Part shown: positions 35,921-44,423 of the stretch, one piece after another
How the letters are laid out: every line of letters starts with the position of its first letter
How positions within the stretch are numbered: position 1 is the stretch's first letter
Source of the DNA: Gammaproteobacteria bacterium
Lineage (GTDB): Bacteria > Pseudomonadota > Gammaproteobacteria > SZUA-229
DNA: 59,709 nucleotides
Direction of reading: 5' to 3'
Assembly (NCBI GenBank): GCA_030148865.1
Contig: JASBSR010000003.1
Location: 1-59,709, forward strand
Notes under the pieces: model-generated
What the model was told of the DNA's origin: nothing
Database searches by the model: none
The model's input: only the letters and a program-made list of their open reading frames with translations
Translations under genes and position numbers: made by a program

Positions 35921-36655
35921 TTGAAATCTTCCCTTCGTGCTTTTATGCTATCACTGCTGGGTAGTGCGCGTGATCTGCTGCCGATTATTCTGGTGATCGC
36001 ATTTTTTCAGATTGTGGTGTTGCAGCAACCGCTGGAACATATCGCGAGTCTGGTCGCTGGCGTGAGTTTTGTGATACTCGGGCTAACCTTCTTTATCTAT
36101 GGCCTCAATATGGGGCTGTTCCCGTTAGGCGAATCCATGGCGCACGCATTCGCGCGTAAAGGCAGTGCCTTCTGGTTGCTCGCGTTTGCATTTGCGCTGG
36201 GTTTTGGCACCACGATTGCAGAACCGGCATTGATCGTGGTGGCGGACGAAGCTGCCCGGGTCGCGGCGGACGGTGGTCAGATAGTGAATAGCGAGCAGTC
36301 CTTGAAGTCCTATGCCGATAGTTTGCGTTTAATCGTCGCACTGTCAGTTGGGGTGGCGATTGTTGTGGGCGTGCTACGGATACTGCTGAACTGGCCGATT
36401 CATCTCATGATCATGGCCGGCTATGTGCTGGTAATCGTATTGACTACGCTGGCACCCGCAGAAATTATTGGGATTGCCTATGACTCCGGTGGAGTCACCA
36501 CATCGACCATCACGGTACCGCTGGTGACTGCGCTGGGTATTGGTCTGGCCTCGTCGATTAATGGCCGTAATCCCATGCTCGATGGCTTTGGCCTGATTGC
36601 CTTCGCATCTTTGATGCCGATTATTTTTGTCCTGATCTATGGCATTGTGTCGTGA
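35921..36655 (+). CDS. DUF1538 membrane protein, first copy
   Basis: The 244-residue protein is very hydrophobic with about 6-7 membrane segments. I use the TTG at 35921; ATG 35945 in frame is an alternative. [16 protein letters not shown] and [20 protein letters not shown] are shared almost word for word by the next gene, and both have FPLG near residue 70. These repeated motifs suggest a pair of related subunits with a common fold, forming a channel or carrier. The stop overlaps the GTG of the second copy. Confidence 0.88.
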   Translation: MKSSLRAFMLSLLGSARDLLPIILVIAFFQIVVLQQPLEHIASLVAGVSFVILGLTFFIYGLNMGLFPLGESMAHAFARKGSAFWLLAFAFALGFGTTIAEPALIVVADEAARVAADGGQIVNSEQSLKSYADSLRLIVALSVGVAIVVGVLRILLNWPIHLMIMAGYVLVIVLTTLAPAEIIGIAYDSGGVTTSTITVPLVTALGIGLASSINGRNPMLDGFGLIAFASLMPIIFVLIYGIVS

Positions 36656-37458
36656 ATTTATTTGTCAGTAATCTTGTCGACCTGCTGTATTCCACCCTGC
36701 TGGATGTGCTGCCAATAGCGGTTATTATATTTGGTTTTCAGTTTCTGGTGATTCGCAGACGAGTGCATCAGTTGCGCAAAGTACTCATCGGCATGCTGTA
36801 TGTGCTGATTGGTATCACCTTATTCCTGCTGGGGCTGGAACAGGCGCTGTTTCCTCTGGGGCGTGCCATGGCAGAGCAACTGACTGCACCTGACTTTCTC
36901 GCCAGTGTGCGCCTCAGTAGTGGAGCCTTACAGTGGTCGGACTATTACTGGGTGTATCTGTTTGCGTTTGCAGTGGGTATAGGTACTACGATTGCAGAAC
37001 CTGCGCTGATTGCAGTTGCGATCAAGGCGCATGAGGTGTCGGGCGGCACCATTGGTATTCAGGGCTTGCGGTTGGCGGTGGCGCTTGGCGTCGCCGTGGG
37101 GCTTTCACTGGGAACCTACCGGATAGTAATCGGTGCGCCATTGTACTACTTTATCATCGCAGCTTATGCCATTGTAGTGGTGCAAACTTTTTTTGCGCCC
37201 AGATCGATTGTGCCTCTGGCCTACGACTCCGGTGGTGTCACCACCTCGACGGTGACTGTGCCACTGGTGGCTGCTCTGGGACTGGGTCTGGCGGAAGCGG
37301 TTCCCGGCCGCAGTGCATTGCTCGACGGCTTTGGTTTGATTGCATTTGCCTGTCTGTTCCCGATTATCTCGGTGCTTGGTTATGCGCAAATATCGGATTT
37401 TAGACGTAGACGGCGGACCAGAAAAAAATCGTCCAGTAAGATCAGTCAGGATAACTGA
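36652..37458 (+). CDS. DUF1538 membrane protein, second copy
   Basis: The 268-residue paralogue starts at GTG 36652, overlapping the previous stop by 4 nt. It repeats the two motifs [16 protein letters not shown] and [20 protein letters not shown] and ends in a basic cytoplasmic tail ([13 protein letters not shown] type). In some bacteria DUF1538 occurs as a fused double protein, consistent with a heterodimer here. A PII-like and a CBS protein follow, so its transport or channel activity is probably controlled by small-molecule signals. The substrate is unknown. Confidence 0.88.
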   Translation: MNLFVSNLVDLLYSTLLDVLPIAVIIFGFQFLVIRRRVHQLRKVLIGMLYVLIGITLFLLGLEQALFPLGRAMAEQLTAPDFLASVRLSSGALQWSDYYWVYLFAFAVGIGTTIAEPALIAVAIKAHEVSGGTIGIQGLRLAVALGVAVGLSLGTYRIVIGAPLYYFIIAAYAIVVVQTFFAPRSIVPLAYDSGGVTTSTVTVPLVAALGLGLAEAVPGRSALLDGFGLIAFACLFPIISVLGYAQISDFRRRRRTRKKSSSKISQDN

Positions 37459-37521
37459 GATAACAATGATTTGTCGTACAACAACTATCGGCTGTGAACA
37501 ATCGGCTGGAGGTTTAGCTAT

Positions 37522-37872
37522 ATGCACTTTAAATTAATACTGGCTTTTGTTGAAGATACGAAGTCCGAAAAAGTAATGACGGCTGCGCGCGAGGCCGGCG
37601 CCACTGGTGCCACGGTGATTAATAACGCGCGTGGTGAAGGTCTGGAACTAAAGAAAACATTTTTTGGATTGTCGCTGGAGACACAACGTGATGTCCTGCT
37701 ATTTCTGGTAGAAGAGCATCTGAGTCGACACATTCTGGAAAAGATATGTGTTGTCGGCGAGTTCGACACATCGCCAGGCACTGGAATTGCAATCCAGATT
37801 GATGTTGAGGATGCCGTTGGTGTGGGCGCTCAGATAGAAAAACTGACTGATGTGGTGGAGGAAAGATTATGA
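37522..37872 (+). CDS. Divergent PII-like signalling protein
   Basis: The 116-residue protein has the PII-like ferredoxin fold pattern: MHFKLILAFVEDTKSEKVMTAA, AGATGATVINNARGEG, then two strands and VGEFDTSPGTGIAIQIDVEDAVGV. It lacks the uridylylated Tyr of the T-loop and the classical B-loop TGKIGDGKIF, so it is not GlnB/GlnK. PII-like proteins bind adenine nucleotides and gate transporters. Its stop overlaps the CBS gene by 4 nt. It probably controls the two DUF1538 proteins. Confidence 0.85.
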   Translation: MHFKLILAFVEDTKSEKVMTAAREAGATGATVINNARGEGLELKKTFFGLSLETQRDVLLFLVEEHLSRHILEKICVVGEFDTSPGTGIAIQIDVEDAVGVGAQIEKLTDVVEERL

Positions 37873-38288
37873 ACCCGAGGGGTAAAATTATACGAGTGCG
37901 CGACGTGATGAAAACCGAATTCGATATAGTCGATGGCCGGATGACAGTTATGGAAGCACTGCGTACCATGAATCATGTCGAAACCAAAACTCTAATCGTC
38001 AACAAACGCGATGAGAATGATGAATACGGTATGGTGTTGATTACAGATATTGCCACCAGTGTGTTGGCAAAAGATCGTTCGCCTTACCGGGTGAATGTTT
38101 ACGAAATCATGTCCAAGCCATTATTACCAGTCGATCCCGATATGGATATTCGTTATTGTGCGCGCTATTTTGAACGTTTTAATCTGTCGCGCGCGCCGGT
38201 GGTCGAAAATCGAAAAGTCATAGGCATCGTGAGTCACACTGATATGGTGTTACGCGGTCTGGTGAAATACGAAGAGCTGGATATTTAA
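37869..38288 (+). CDS. CBS domain pair protein
   Basis: The 139-residue protein is almost entirely two CBS motifs: VRDVMKTEFDIVDGRMTVMEALRTM with GMVLITDIATSVLAKDR, then VYEIMSKPLLPVDPDMDIRYCARYF with VIGIVSHTDMVLRGLV. CBS pairs bind adenosyl ligands such as AMP, ATP or SAM. It is the fourth gene of the operon and may add a second nucleotide sensor to the DUF1538 system. Confidence 0.9.
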   Translation: MNPRGKIIRVRDVMKTEFDIVDGRMTVMEALRTMNHVETKTLIVNKRDENDEYGMVLITDIATSVLAKDRSPYRVNVYEIMSKPLLPVDPDMDIRYCARYFERFNLSRAPVVENRKVIGIVSHTDMVLRGLVKYEELDI

Positions 38289-38334
38289 TGTGTGAGTTGT
38301 AAAAAAATGATATAAAAAAGCATAGAAAATATTC

Positions 38335-38409
38335 CGCAAATAAAAGCTAATGATTATGTAAGCGTAGTGTGCCGTGAGAGCATGAAAAGAACGTTAGCGT
38401 TTATTTGCG
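38335..38409. repeat. Inverted repeat with CGCAAATAAA arms
   Basis: Arms 38335-38350 and 38394-38409 pair over 15 of 16 bases. AAAATATT/AATATTTT stretches extend the pairing just outside. The element sits in the gap between the convergent CBS gene and folD. Its right arm, read as reverse complement, is identical to the single arm at 34158-34173. Confidence 0.72.
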
Positions 38410-38434
38410 AGCCAATATTTTGGGGCTTAGGAGC

Positions 38435-39289
38435 TCAGCTGTTCCTGCTCTCTGCAGATTGCAGAGCGTTGTACAATAACATGGCCACGGTCATCGGACC
38501 CACTCCGCCGGGAACAGGTGTAATCCAGCCGGCGCGTTCTGCGGCTGCAGCGTAGTCGATGTCGCCTGTCAGTTTGCCACTTTCATTGCGATTGATGCCA
38601 ACGTCGATCACGGTGGCGCCGGGTTTTATCCATTCGCTTTTCACAATACCGGGTTTGCCGACTGCCACCACCAGTAAATCGGCTGCGGCCACGTGTCGTG
38701 CAAGATTGTGGGTAAAACGATGACAGACCGTCACGGTCGCGCCGGCGAGTAACAGTTCCAGGCTCATCGGTCGACCCACAATATTAGACGCGCCAACTAC
38801 GCAGGCATCGCGACCCTTATATGTTTCACCGATGCTGTCGAGCAGTTTAATAACACCAAAAGGTGTGCATGGGCGTAGCGCCGGGTTGCGTTGTGCCAGG
38901 CGACCAATGTTATAAGGATGAAAACCGTCGACGTCTTTACCTGGGTCGATCGCCTCGATCACGGTATTGGTGTCAATGTGCGCAGGCAGGGGTAATTGCA
39001 CCAGAATTCCATCAATGCTGGCATCAGCATTGAGTTTGCTGATAATCGACAGCAGCCGGGCTTCGCTGGTGCTGCTGTCTAATTCAAAGGCGTGAGAGAC
39101 GAGTCCGGCTTCTTTGCAGGATTCAATTTTTTTGCCGACATATACCTGCGATGCCGGGTCGGTACCCACCAGAATCACAGCCAGTCCGGGAACGCGCTTA
39201 CCTGTACTAGAGCGTTGCGCGACCTGCTGGCGCACCTGCTCACGAATTTTGGCGGCGAGGGTTTTTCCATTGATAATCTTTGCTGGCAT
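38435..39289 (-). CDS. folD: Methylenetetrahydrofolate dehydrogenase/cyclohydrolase
   Basis: The 284-residue protein starts at the ATG ending at 39289 ([12 protein letters not shown]), with AAGAG upstream; the longer frame adds 18 unlikely residues. [73 protein letters not shown] and [15 protein letters not shown] match FolD. It supplies 10-formyl-THF for purine and fMet-tRNA synthesis. It converges with the DUF1538 operon. Confidence 0.95.
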   Translation of the reverse strand: MPAKIINGKTLAAKIREQVRQQVAQRSSTGKRVPGLAVILVGTDPASQVYVGKKIESCKEAGLVSHAFELDSSTSEARLLSIISKLNADASIDGILVQLPLPAHIDTNTVIEAIDPGKDVDGFHPYNIGRLAQRNPALRPCTPFGVIKLLDSIGETYKGRDACVVGASNIVGRPMSLELLLAGATVTVCHRFTHNLARHVAAADLLVVAVGKPGIVKSEWIKPGATVIDVGINRNESGKLTGDIDYAAAAERAGWITPVPGGVGPMTVAMLLYNALQSAESRNS

Positions 39290-39703
39290 TCGATTCTCTT
39301 GTGCTGTGGCAGGTGCCCTTGCCGAAGCCGGCGATTCTCTCATGCTCGGGCCGACGGCGACAAGGCAGGAAACCCCGCTGGCGAGGATAATGGCACAATA
39401 AACAGCGACATGGCTTGACCCTCCAGTGGTCAGCGCGTAACATCCCCGCCTCGCCTGAGCCGGCTAAATGAATAGCGGGCAGCGGCTGAAAAAAATGGCT
39501 ATATTTGCACTCAGTGATTCGCCTGAAAGTTCGTGACGGGGGTGATTCCAGAACCGAATTTAAGTGAGTTTAACCCCTGTTTTGGCGGACCACGGTCGCC
39601 AGGAAGCAGTAAAAATTTGGGGGGGGTAGCGCCGGCTACTGATAATAGATCGGTAGCGCGCTGGCCTCAGATTGGTGGAGCTGTATAAAGAATTGAAAAA
39701 TTA
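39290..39703. other. Intergenic region upstream of folD and the tRNA array
   Basis: This 414-bp gap must hold the folD promoter (minus) and the tRNA array promoter (plus). I could not fix either with a clear -35/-10 pair. A G-run (GGGGGGGG near 39620) and a few short inverted repeats are present, but no gene or RNA was recognised. Confidence 0.4.
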
Positions 39704-39780
39704 CGGGGTATAGCGCAGTCTGGTAGCGCGCCTGCTTTGGGAGCAGGATGTCGGGAGTTCGAATCTCTCTACCCCGACCA
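39704..39780 (+). tRNA. tRNA-Pro(TGG)
   Basis: The 77-nt sequence CGGGGTATAGCGCAG...CCCCGACCA folds as a cloverleaf. The anticodon arm CTGCT-TTGGGAG-AGCAG region gives anticodon TGG. The acceptor stem CGGGGTA/TACCCCG pairs fully and CCA is encoded. It is the first of four closely spaced tRNA genes. Its last bases recur at 40005-40026. Confidence 0.95.
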
Positions 39781-40026
39781 GATAGAACCGGATTTGCAGA
39801 TGGCAGATCTGATGAACGGATTAAGTAGAGAGAGGCGAACGATAAGAGTTCGACAAAATCGCCGGGAGCGATTTTGAACGCGCGCAGGCGCGGCCTGGAG
39901 GGTGGAGGGCAAGGATAGCCCGGAATACAAAATCGCCGGGAGCGACAGGGCCGCCGCCTTCTATAATGGCGGCCCGAAGGGCAAAATGCAGGGATGTATT
40001 TTGTAATCTCTCTACCCCGACCAGAT
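39762..40026 (+). repeat. Direct repeat of the tRNA-Pro 3' end (rtT-like unit)
   Basis: A 22-bp sequence from the tRNA-Pro 3' end plus GAT (39762-39783) recurs exactly at 40005-40026. Between the copies, a 19-bp direct repeat (39853-39871 and 39927-39945; core CAAAATCGCCGGGAGCGA) and several hairpins occur. The layout recalls the rtT repeats of the E. coli tyrT operon, which also carry the end of their tRNA. No integrase is present, so an integrated element is less likely. Confidence 0.8.
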
Positions 40027-40094
40027 CCTGTTATTAGTTGAAACTAATAACCTGGTAATGCGCCCGTAGCTCAGCTGGATAGAGCATCGGCCTT

Positions 40095-40763
40095 TAAGTG
40101 CGCACATAGATGTGTGCTCGAGGAGCCTTTACAGGAAAACAGAACCTGTAAAGTGGATTGCACCGTATCGGGGAAACCTTAACAGCCAGATTCGTCTGGG
40201 CTGATGGCAATCCCGAGGAAACCGTTGGTTGACCCATCCGATGGTATGACGCTACCATTAAGGTATGCATCACACCAAAGATAAAGGTGACCTGGGTGTT
40301 TTGAAGGCTCAGCTCGATATGTATGAGCAGGGGTTTATTTTGTTAAATCCCGTTACTGAACACGCGCCCTTTGATCTGGTTGCATACAGAGAAAAGGCAT
40401 TCAAGCGTGTACAGGTAAAGTACAAATCTGTGGACAAGACAGGGGGTATCACGGTGCATTTTCGCTCATGCTGGGCGGATAAAAACGGCACCCATACGCA
40501 ACATATCGATAAAAGTGACATCGACCTTTATTGCGTGTATTGCCCTGACACAGATGAGTGTTATTACCTGGATCCGAAGAAATACGGACGTTCAGTGACC
40601 CTGAGGGTAGAAACACCGCGAAACAATCAGCTAAAGAACGTGAGGTTAGCGGCTGATTTTAGACGGGTTCCGTAGAGACTAAACGTGCAACACCTGTGAT
40701 GGTGAAGTGATAGTCCAGACCACAAACTCGTTCTGCGGGGCGTCGAAAGACGTAGTTGGTAAG
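40095..40763 (+). ncRNA. Group I self-splicing intron in tRNA-Arg
   Basis: The 669-nt intron shows a guide GAGG (40120-40123) that pairs with exon CCTT with a G.T at the splice site (P1). A hairpin CTTTACAGG/CCTGTAAAG (40127-40153) fits P2. GGCAATCCCGAG near 40207 resembles the P/Q core, and GACTA (40677-40681) pairs with TAGTC (40711-40715) as P7, with CACC/GGTG as P8 between. A GAAA-capped hairpin (40741-40752) fits P9. The last base is G. Subgroup was not assigned. Confidence 0.88.
40265..40675 (+). CDS. Intron-encoded PD-(D/E)XK homing endonuclease relative
   Basis: The 136-residue protein lies inside the group I intron, and its TAG stop leads directly into the P7 strand. APFDLVAY...FKRVQVKY fits the PD-(D/E)XK pattern of I-Ssp6803I, the tRNA-intron endonuclease of Synechocystis, with D37, Q50 and K52 as catalytic-site equivalents. 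The N-terminal helix KGDLGVLKA has Val12 where relatives have a Glu (KGDxxE). If the alignment is right, cleavage could be lost. Its role would be spreading the intron into intronless tRNA-Arg genes. Confidence 0.82.
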   Translation: MHHTKDKGDLGVLKAQLDMYEQGFILLNPVTEHAPFDLVAYREKAFKRVQVKYKSVDKTGGITVHFRSCWADKNGTHTQHIDKSDIDLYCVYCPDTDECYYLDPKKYGRSVTLRVETPRNNQLKNVRLAADFRRVP

Positions 40764-40846
40764 CTAAGCCGAGGGTCGCAGGTTCGAGTCCTGCCGGGCG
40801 CACCAAACTCGGTTAAATAGTTTTAAGTGTTTTGATAAAAGTTTAT

Positions 40847-40923
40847 GGTGGGTGTAGCTCAGTTGGTAGAGCCCTGGATTGTGATTCCAGTCGTCGTGGG
40901 TTCAAGTCCCATCACTCACCCCA
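40847..40923 (+). tRNA. tRNA-His(GTG)
   Basis: The cloverleaf GTGGGTGTAGCTCAG... has the anticodon loop TTGTGAT (anticodon GTG). The acceptor GTGGGTG/CACTCAC has one G.T pair. An extra G at 40847 pairs with discriminator C, the mark of tRNA-His, and CCA is encoded at 40921-40923. Confidence 0.95.
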
Positions 40924-41104
40924 GATTTGCGAGTAGCTGCGAACTCGCAAATAGTGTGCGCGGAGCGCGCATGTTTTTTTGAAACCGTATCAGTCGCCAA
41001 ATGGCTGTACATGGAAATGCGAGCACCATGCACACACGCGTGGTGATAGCAGAAGTGTCAGGCTTGCAGCACCCTGGTCATCTGCCATCGTTGTCAGCAA
41101 ATCC

Positions 41105-41180
41105 GGGCCTTTAGCTCAGTTGGTAGAGCAGGAGACTCTTAATCTCTTGGTCGTGAGTTCGAGTCTCACAGGGCCCACCA
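41105..41180 (+). tRNA. tRNA-Lys(CTT)
   Basis: The 76-nt cloverleaf GGGCCTTTAGCTCAG... has loop ACTCTTAAT centre CTCTTAA, which gives anticodon CTT. The acceptor GGGCCTT/AGGGCCC contains one T.G pair, the T arm GTGAG/CTCAC is intact, and CCA is encoded. Confidence 0.92.
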
Positions 41181-41420
41181 GTCACTCCAGGGCGCACGGA
41201 GCGCGCTCTATTCTTTATTTTTGACCCAGATCCAGTCTCGGCTGCTAGCTGTATTTAACAATAGTTTACTTTACCGGTGGAAGTATCGGGGTAAACTCCA
41301 GTCTGACATTTACTTGTGCGCAGGTGGTCTGCATTCAAAATCTGACCCTGTTAATTCAGTATCACTGCCACGCCGCACATCTAAGAACCCACCCGATTCA
41401 CTAATAGCAGGACAAAGAAT

Positions 41421-42011
41421 ATGAAATATTTAATTACGATTGCAGCGACATGCATGCTGTTACTCGGCACCTCGGCATCTGCTGAGAAGCCTTCCTGGGC
41501 CGGTTCCGGCAAGCCATCACGCAATGATGTTGAGTCTCATGTTGATGGCATGAAGAATAAGCATAAAGATCGCGAGAATGATGACGAAGACAGGGACCGC
41601 GAAAAGAAAAATAAAAAATACAAAGATCGCGACGACGATGCTCGTAAGAGCAAAAAAGAGCGTGATGAAGACGATGATCGCAAGGACGGCAAAGACCGTG
41701 AAGATGAAGATCGTGACGAAAAGAAAGATAATGAGCGTGAAAACGAGCGCGAAGATGACCGTGAAGATGGTGGTCGTGACCACAGAACTGATCGCAATCG
41801 TGATGCTGTGCGTGAGCGCGCGGGGGTTTCGAACAGCACGGATACCGAGTTTCGCGCGCAGCAGATAGCTGCTGGCGATGCAGCGAATGCTGCGGTTGAG
41901 CGATCAGCAACCAGGGCGAAAGAAACGCTGAATCAGGCTGGTACCGGGATTGATGAAACTCAAAAGGCTGCTGAGCAGGGTAAACGTTCCTGGAAATTCT
42001 GGCAAAATTGA
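41421..42011 (+). CDS. Secreted highly charged low-complexity protein
   Basis: The 196-residue protein has a signal peptide (MKYLITIAATCMLLLGTSASA then EKPSW). Residues about 40-135 are nearly all Asp, Glu, Lys and Arg in short mixed repeats. A less charged helical C-terminal part follows, with QQIAAGDAANAAVERSATRAKETLNQAG and ending in SWKFWQN. The central region is probably disordered and periplasmic or extracellular. I do not recognise a family. AGGA precedes the ATG, and a terminator follows at 42065. It sits alone between tRNA-Lys and tRNA-Leu. Confidence 0.75.
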   Translation: MKYLITIAATCMLLLGTSASAEKPSWAGSGKPSRNDVESHVDGMKNKHKDRENDDEDRDREKKNKKYKDRDDDARKSKKERDEDDDRKDGKDREDEDRDEKKDNERENEREDDREDGGRDHRTDRNRDAVRERAGVSNSTDTEFRAQQIAAGDAANAAVERSATRAKETLNQAGTGIDETQKAAEQGKRSWKFWQN

Positions 42012-42064
42012 GTATTGACTGATCGGATCGCGATGTTAGTTACTCCAGGTCTGTATGGACCAGG

Positions 42065-42092
42065 AAAAAGCCGCCTCTGTAGCGGCTTTTTT
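42065..42092 (+). terminator. Rho-independent terminator
   Basis: AAAAAGCCGC (42065-42074) pairs with GCGGCTTTTT (42082-42091) around the loop CTCTGTA, followed by further T. It ends the charged-protein transcript, 53 nt past its stop, and separates it from tRNA-Leu. Confidence 0.9.
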
Positions 42093-42116
42093 GTTAATAT
42101 GCGCGCCTGAAATCAG

Positions 42117-42200
<84 letters not shown>

Positions 42201-42243
42201 TATTTAATTAAATCAACGTATTACATATTTAACTGAGGTTGTC

Positions 42244-43530
42244 ATGCAAGTGTCGGTGGAAACGGGCGAAGGCCTGAAGCGTAAGATCACGATCCAGGTA
42301 CCCAGCGAAGCGCTCGATAGCGAAGTTGCGAACCGTCTTAAATCTTTGCAGGGCAGAGTCAAGGTCGATGGTTTTCGGCCCGGTAAGGTGCCGCTTTCAG
42401 TCGTTAAGCAGCGTTATGGTCAGCAGGTTCTGCAGGAAGTTGCCGGCGAGCTGATGCAAACCAGTTTCCGCGATGCGCTGAGGCAGGAAAATTTGCGACC
42501 GGCGGGCGATCCGGTGATTAATACTGAGTCGATCAAACCGGGTCAGCCACTGGAATACACCGCCAGTTTTGAAATCTACCCCGAAGTCACACTGGCACCC
42601 GTCGCCGAGCTCAAGATCAGCAAGCCAGCCGCGAGCGTAGCTGACAGCGATATCGATACCATGCTGGAAACCCTACGCAAACAGGCCACTGGCTGGCAGG
42701 AGGTCGAGCGTGCCGCGCAGAACGAAGATCGTGTCACTGTGGATTTTGTCGGCACCATCGCTGGCGAAGCCTTTGAAGGTGGCAGTGCGACTGCGGTGCC
42801 GCTGGTGCTTGGTTCCGGTCGCATGATCCCGGGCTTTGAAGAACAGGTGGTCGGTGTTGCCAAAGAGGGTCAGGTGAGCGTCACGGTAACCTTTCCAGCC
42901 GATTACCAGGCCGAACATTTACAGGGCAAGACGGCTGAGTTTGCTGTCACAGTCAGCAAAGTCGAGGCTCCCGAGCCGCCGGCGCTGGATGATGAATTTG
43001 CGAAGCAGTTTGGGGTCACAGAAGGTGGACTGGACAAACTCAGGCAGGACATCAGAGCCAATATGGAGCGCGAGCTCGAGAACCGGATTCGTGCTGAAAT
43101 GAAAGGCGATGTCATGGAAAAACTGGCGGCGGCGAATCCGGTGGAGATTCCAGACGCGCTGGTACAGCAGGAAGCCGAGACCCTGAAACAGCAGGCCAGC
43201 GAGCAGCAGGGTAGTGATTTGCCGCTGGACAGTTATATGAACGAGGCGCGCCGCCGTGTGCAGCTGGGTATGTTGCTGGCAGAAGCCATCAAAATCTCAG
43301 CCATCCAGGTCGATCAGGACAAGGTTCGCGAGCGCATCGAAACTATTTCGAAAGATTACGAAGACCCGGCGGAAGTTGTTCGCTATTATCAGAGCAACCC
43401 CCAGTTGCTTCGTGGTATCGAAACCCTGGTGATGGAAGATATGGTGGTCGACTGGATCGCGACCCAGGCCGAGGTCACGATGCAGGACAGAACATTCGAT
43501 GAATTGATGAATCCCAGGCCGGCGCTTTAA
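42244..43530 (+). CDS. tig: Trigger factor
   Basis: The 428-residue protein has the ribosome-binding N-terminal domain with [19 protein letters not shown] (the F-R-x-G-K-x-P signature). The FKBP-type prolyl isomerase domain at about 160-240 ([19 protein letters not shown]) and a helical chaperone domain follow. It folds nascent chains at the ribosome exit. clpP, clpX and lon follow in the conserved order. Confidence 0.96.
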   Translation: MQVSVETGEGLKRKITIQVPSEALDSEVANRLKSLQGRVKVDGFRPGKVPLSVVKQRYGQQVLQEVAGELMQTSFRDALRQENLRPAGDPVINTESIKPGQPLEYTASFEIYPEVTLAPVAELKISKPAASVADSDIDTMLETLRKQATGWQEVERAAQNEDRVTVDFVGTIAGEAFEGGSATAVPLVLGSGRMIPGFEEQVVGVAKEGQVSVTVTFPADYQAEHLQGKTAEFAVTVSKVEAPEPPALDDEFAKQFGVTEGGLDKLRQDIRANMERELENRIRAEMKGDVMEKLAAANPVEIPDALVQQEAETLKQQASEQQGSDLPLDSYMNEARRRVQLGMLLAEAIKISAIQVDQDKVRERIETISKDYEDPAEVVRYYQSNPQLLRGIETLVMEDMVVDWIATQAEVTMQDRTFDELMNPRPAL

Positions 43531-43577
43531 TTCTGGCTCCGCCCTGGCTCACAGGTAATAAGCTCGCAGGTAATACT

Positions 43578-44222
43578 ATGTATCATAAAAATCAGTGGTT
43601 TGAAAAACAGTCCGGTGGCGCACTGGACACCCAGGCGCTCAATCTGGTGCCCATGGTGGTCGAACAGACCTCGCGTGGCGAGCGTTCTTACGATATTTAT
43701 TCGCGCCTGCTCAAAGAGCGCGTGGTATTCATCGTCGGCCCGGTGGAAGATCATATGGCCAACCTCATCGTGGCGCAGCTGCTGTTTCTGGAATCGGAAA
43801 ATCCCGAGAAAGATATTTCGCTGTACATTAATTCTCCCGGTGGCTCAGTGACCGCTGGCATGGCGATTTACGACACCATGCAGTTCATCAAGCCTGATAT
43901 CAGCACGCTGTGCGTGGGTCAGGCGGCCAGTATGGGCGCAGTGTTGCTTGCCGGTGGCACCAAGGGCAAGCGCTACGCGCTGCCGCATTCGCGGGTGATG
44001 ATCCATCAGCCACTGGGTGGGTTTCAGGGCCAGGCCACCGATATCGACATCCATGCCCGCGAAATTTTGAAAATTCGTAAGCAGCTCAATCAATTACTGG
44101 CGGATCACACCGGCCAGAGCCTGGAAAAAATTGATCAGGATACGGATCGTGACAATTTCATGGGTGGTGATGAGGCGGTGGCCTACGGTCTGATCGACGA
44201 AGTGCTGTCACGACGTAGTTGA
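43578..44222 (+). CDS. clpP: ATP-dependent Clp protease proteolytic subunit
   Basis: The 214-residue protein contains the catalytic Ser in [14 protein letters not shown], the His in [12 protein letters not shown] and the Asp in [33 protein letters not shown] is also characteristic. Fourteen copies form the barrel that works with ClpX or ClpA. The N-terminus includes a short pro-sequence. It is followed by clpX after about 200 nt. Confidence 0.96.
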   Translation: MYHKNQWFEKQSGGALDTQALNLVPMVVEQTSRGERSYDIYSRLLKERVVFIVGPVEDHMANLIVAQLLFLESENPEKDISLYINSPGGSVTAGMAIYDTMQFIKPDISTLCVGQAASMGAVLLAGGTKGKRYALPHSRVMIHQPLGGFQGQATDIDIHAREILKIRKQLNQLLADHTGQSLEKIDQDTDRDNFMGGDEAVAYGLIDEVLSRRS

Positions 44223-44423
44223 GCAAAAAGCCGACAAATTTGGCTTAAAGCGGCGTTTTTTTGTGTAACACTACAAAATACTGGTGTTTTAACCGAAAAA
44301 ATTCTGTTGAAATCGAGCCTGTACGCTATTGTTAGTATAAAAGCGCTTCGCTACGAACCTACTCTTGCCAAAAACGCTACAAATTGGCAAGGTAAAGCCT
44401 GAACCAATAGCTGAGACCCCTTA

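Larger units (their letters stand above)
40060..40805 (+). tRNA. tRNA-Arg(TCT), interrupted by a group I intron
   Basis: Exon 1 is 40060-40094 and exon 2 is 40764-40805. Joined, they give a 77-nt tRNA with acceptor GCGCCCG/CGGGCGC, D-arm GCTC/GAGC, anticodon stem TCGGC/GCCGA, loop CTTCTAA (anticodon TCT) and encoded CCA. The intron splits the anticodon after its first base. The exon boundaries were chosen so that exon 1 ends in T and the intron ends in G, as group I splicing requires, and a seven-base loop results. Confidence 0.9.

Noticed and set aside
39762-40026. Integrated prophage or genomic island at tRNA-Pro
   Set aside because: The duplicated tRNA end resembles att sites, but only 221 bp separate the copies and no integrase is present, so a repeat unit fits better.
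40979-41224. An 81-codon open frame between and across tRNA-His and tRNA-Lys
   Set aside because: It reads through the whole tRNA-Lys gene, so it is a chance frame.
41434-41910. Long minus-strand open frames opposite the charged protein
   Set aside because: They result from the biased Asp/Glu/Arg/Lys codons of the plus strand and have no start signals or family features.
44223-44290. Terminator after clpP (AAAAAGCCG...CGGCGTTTTTTT)
   Set aside because: A T run and short stems are present, but the best pairing is only four to five bases with competing partners, so I did not list it.
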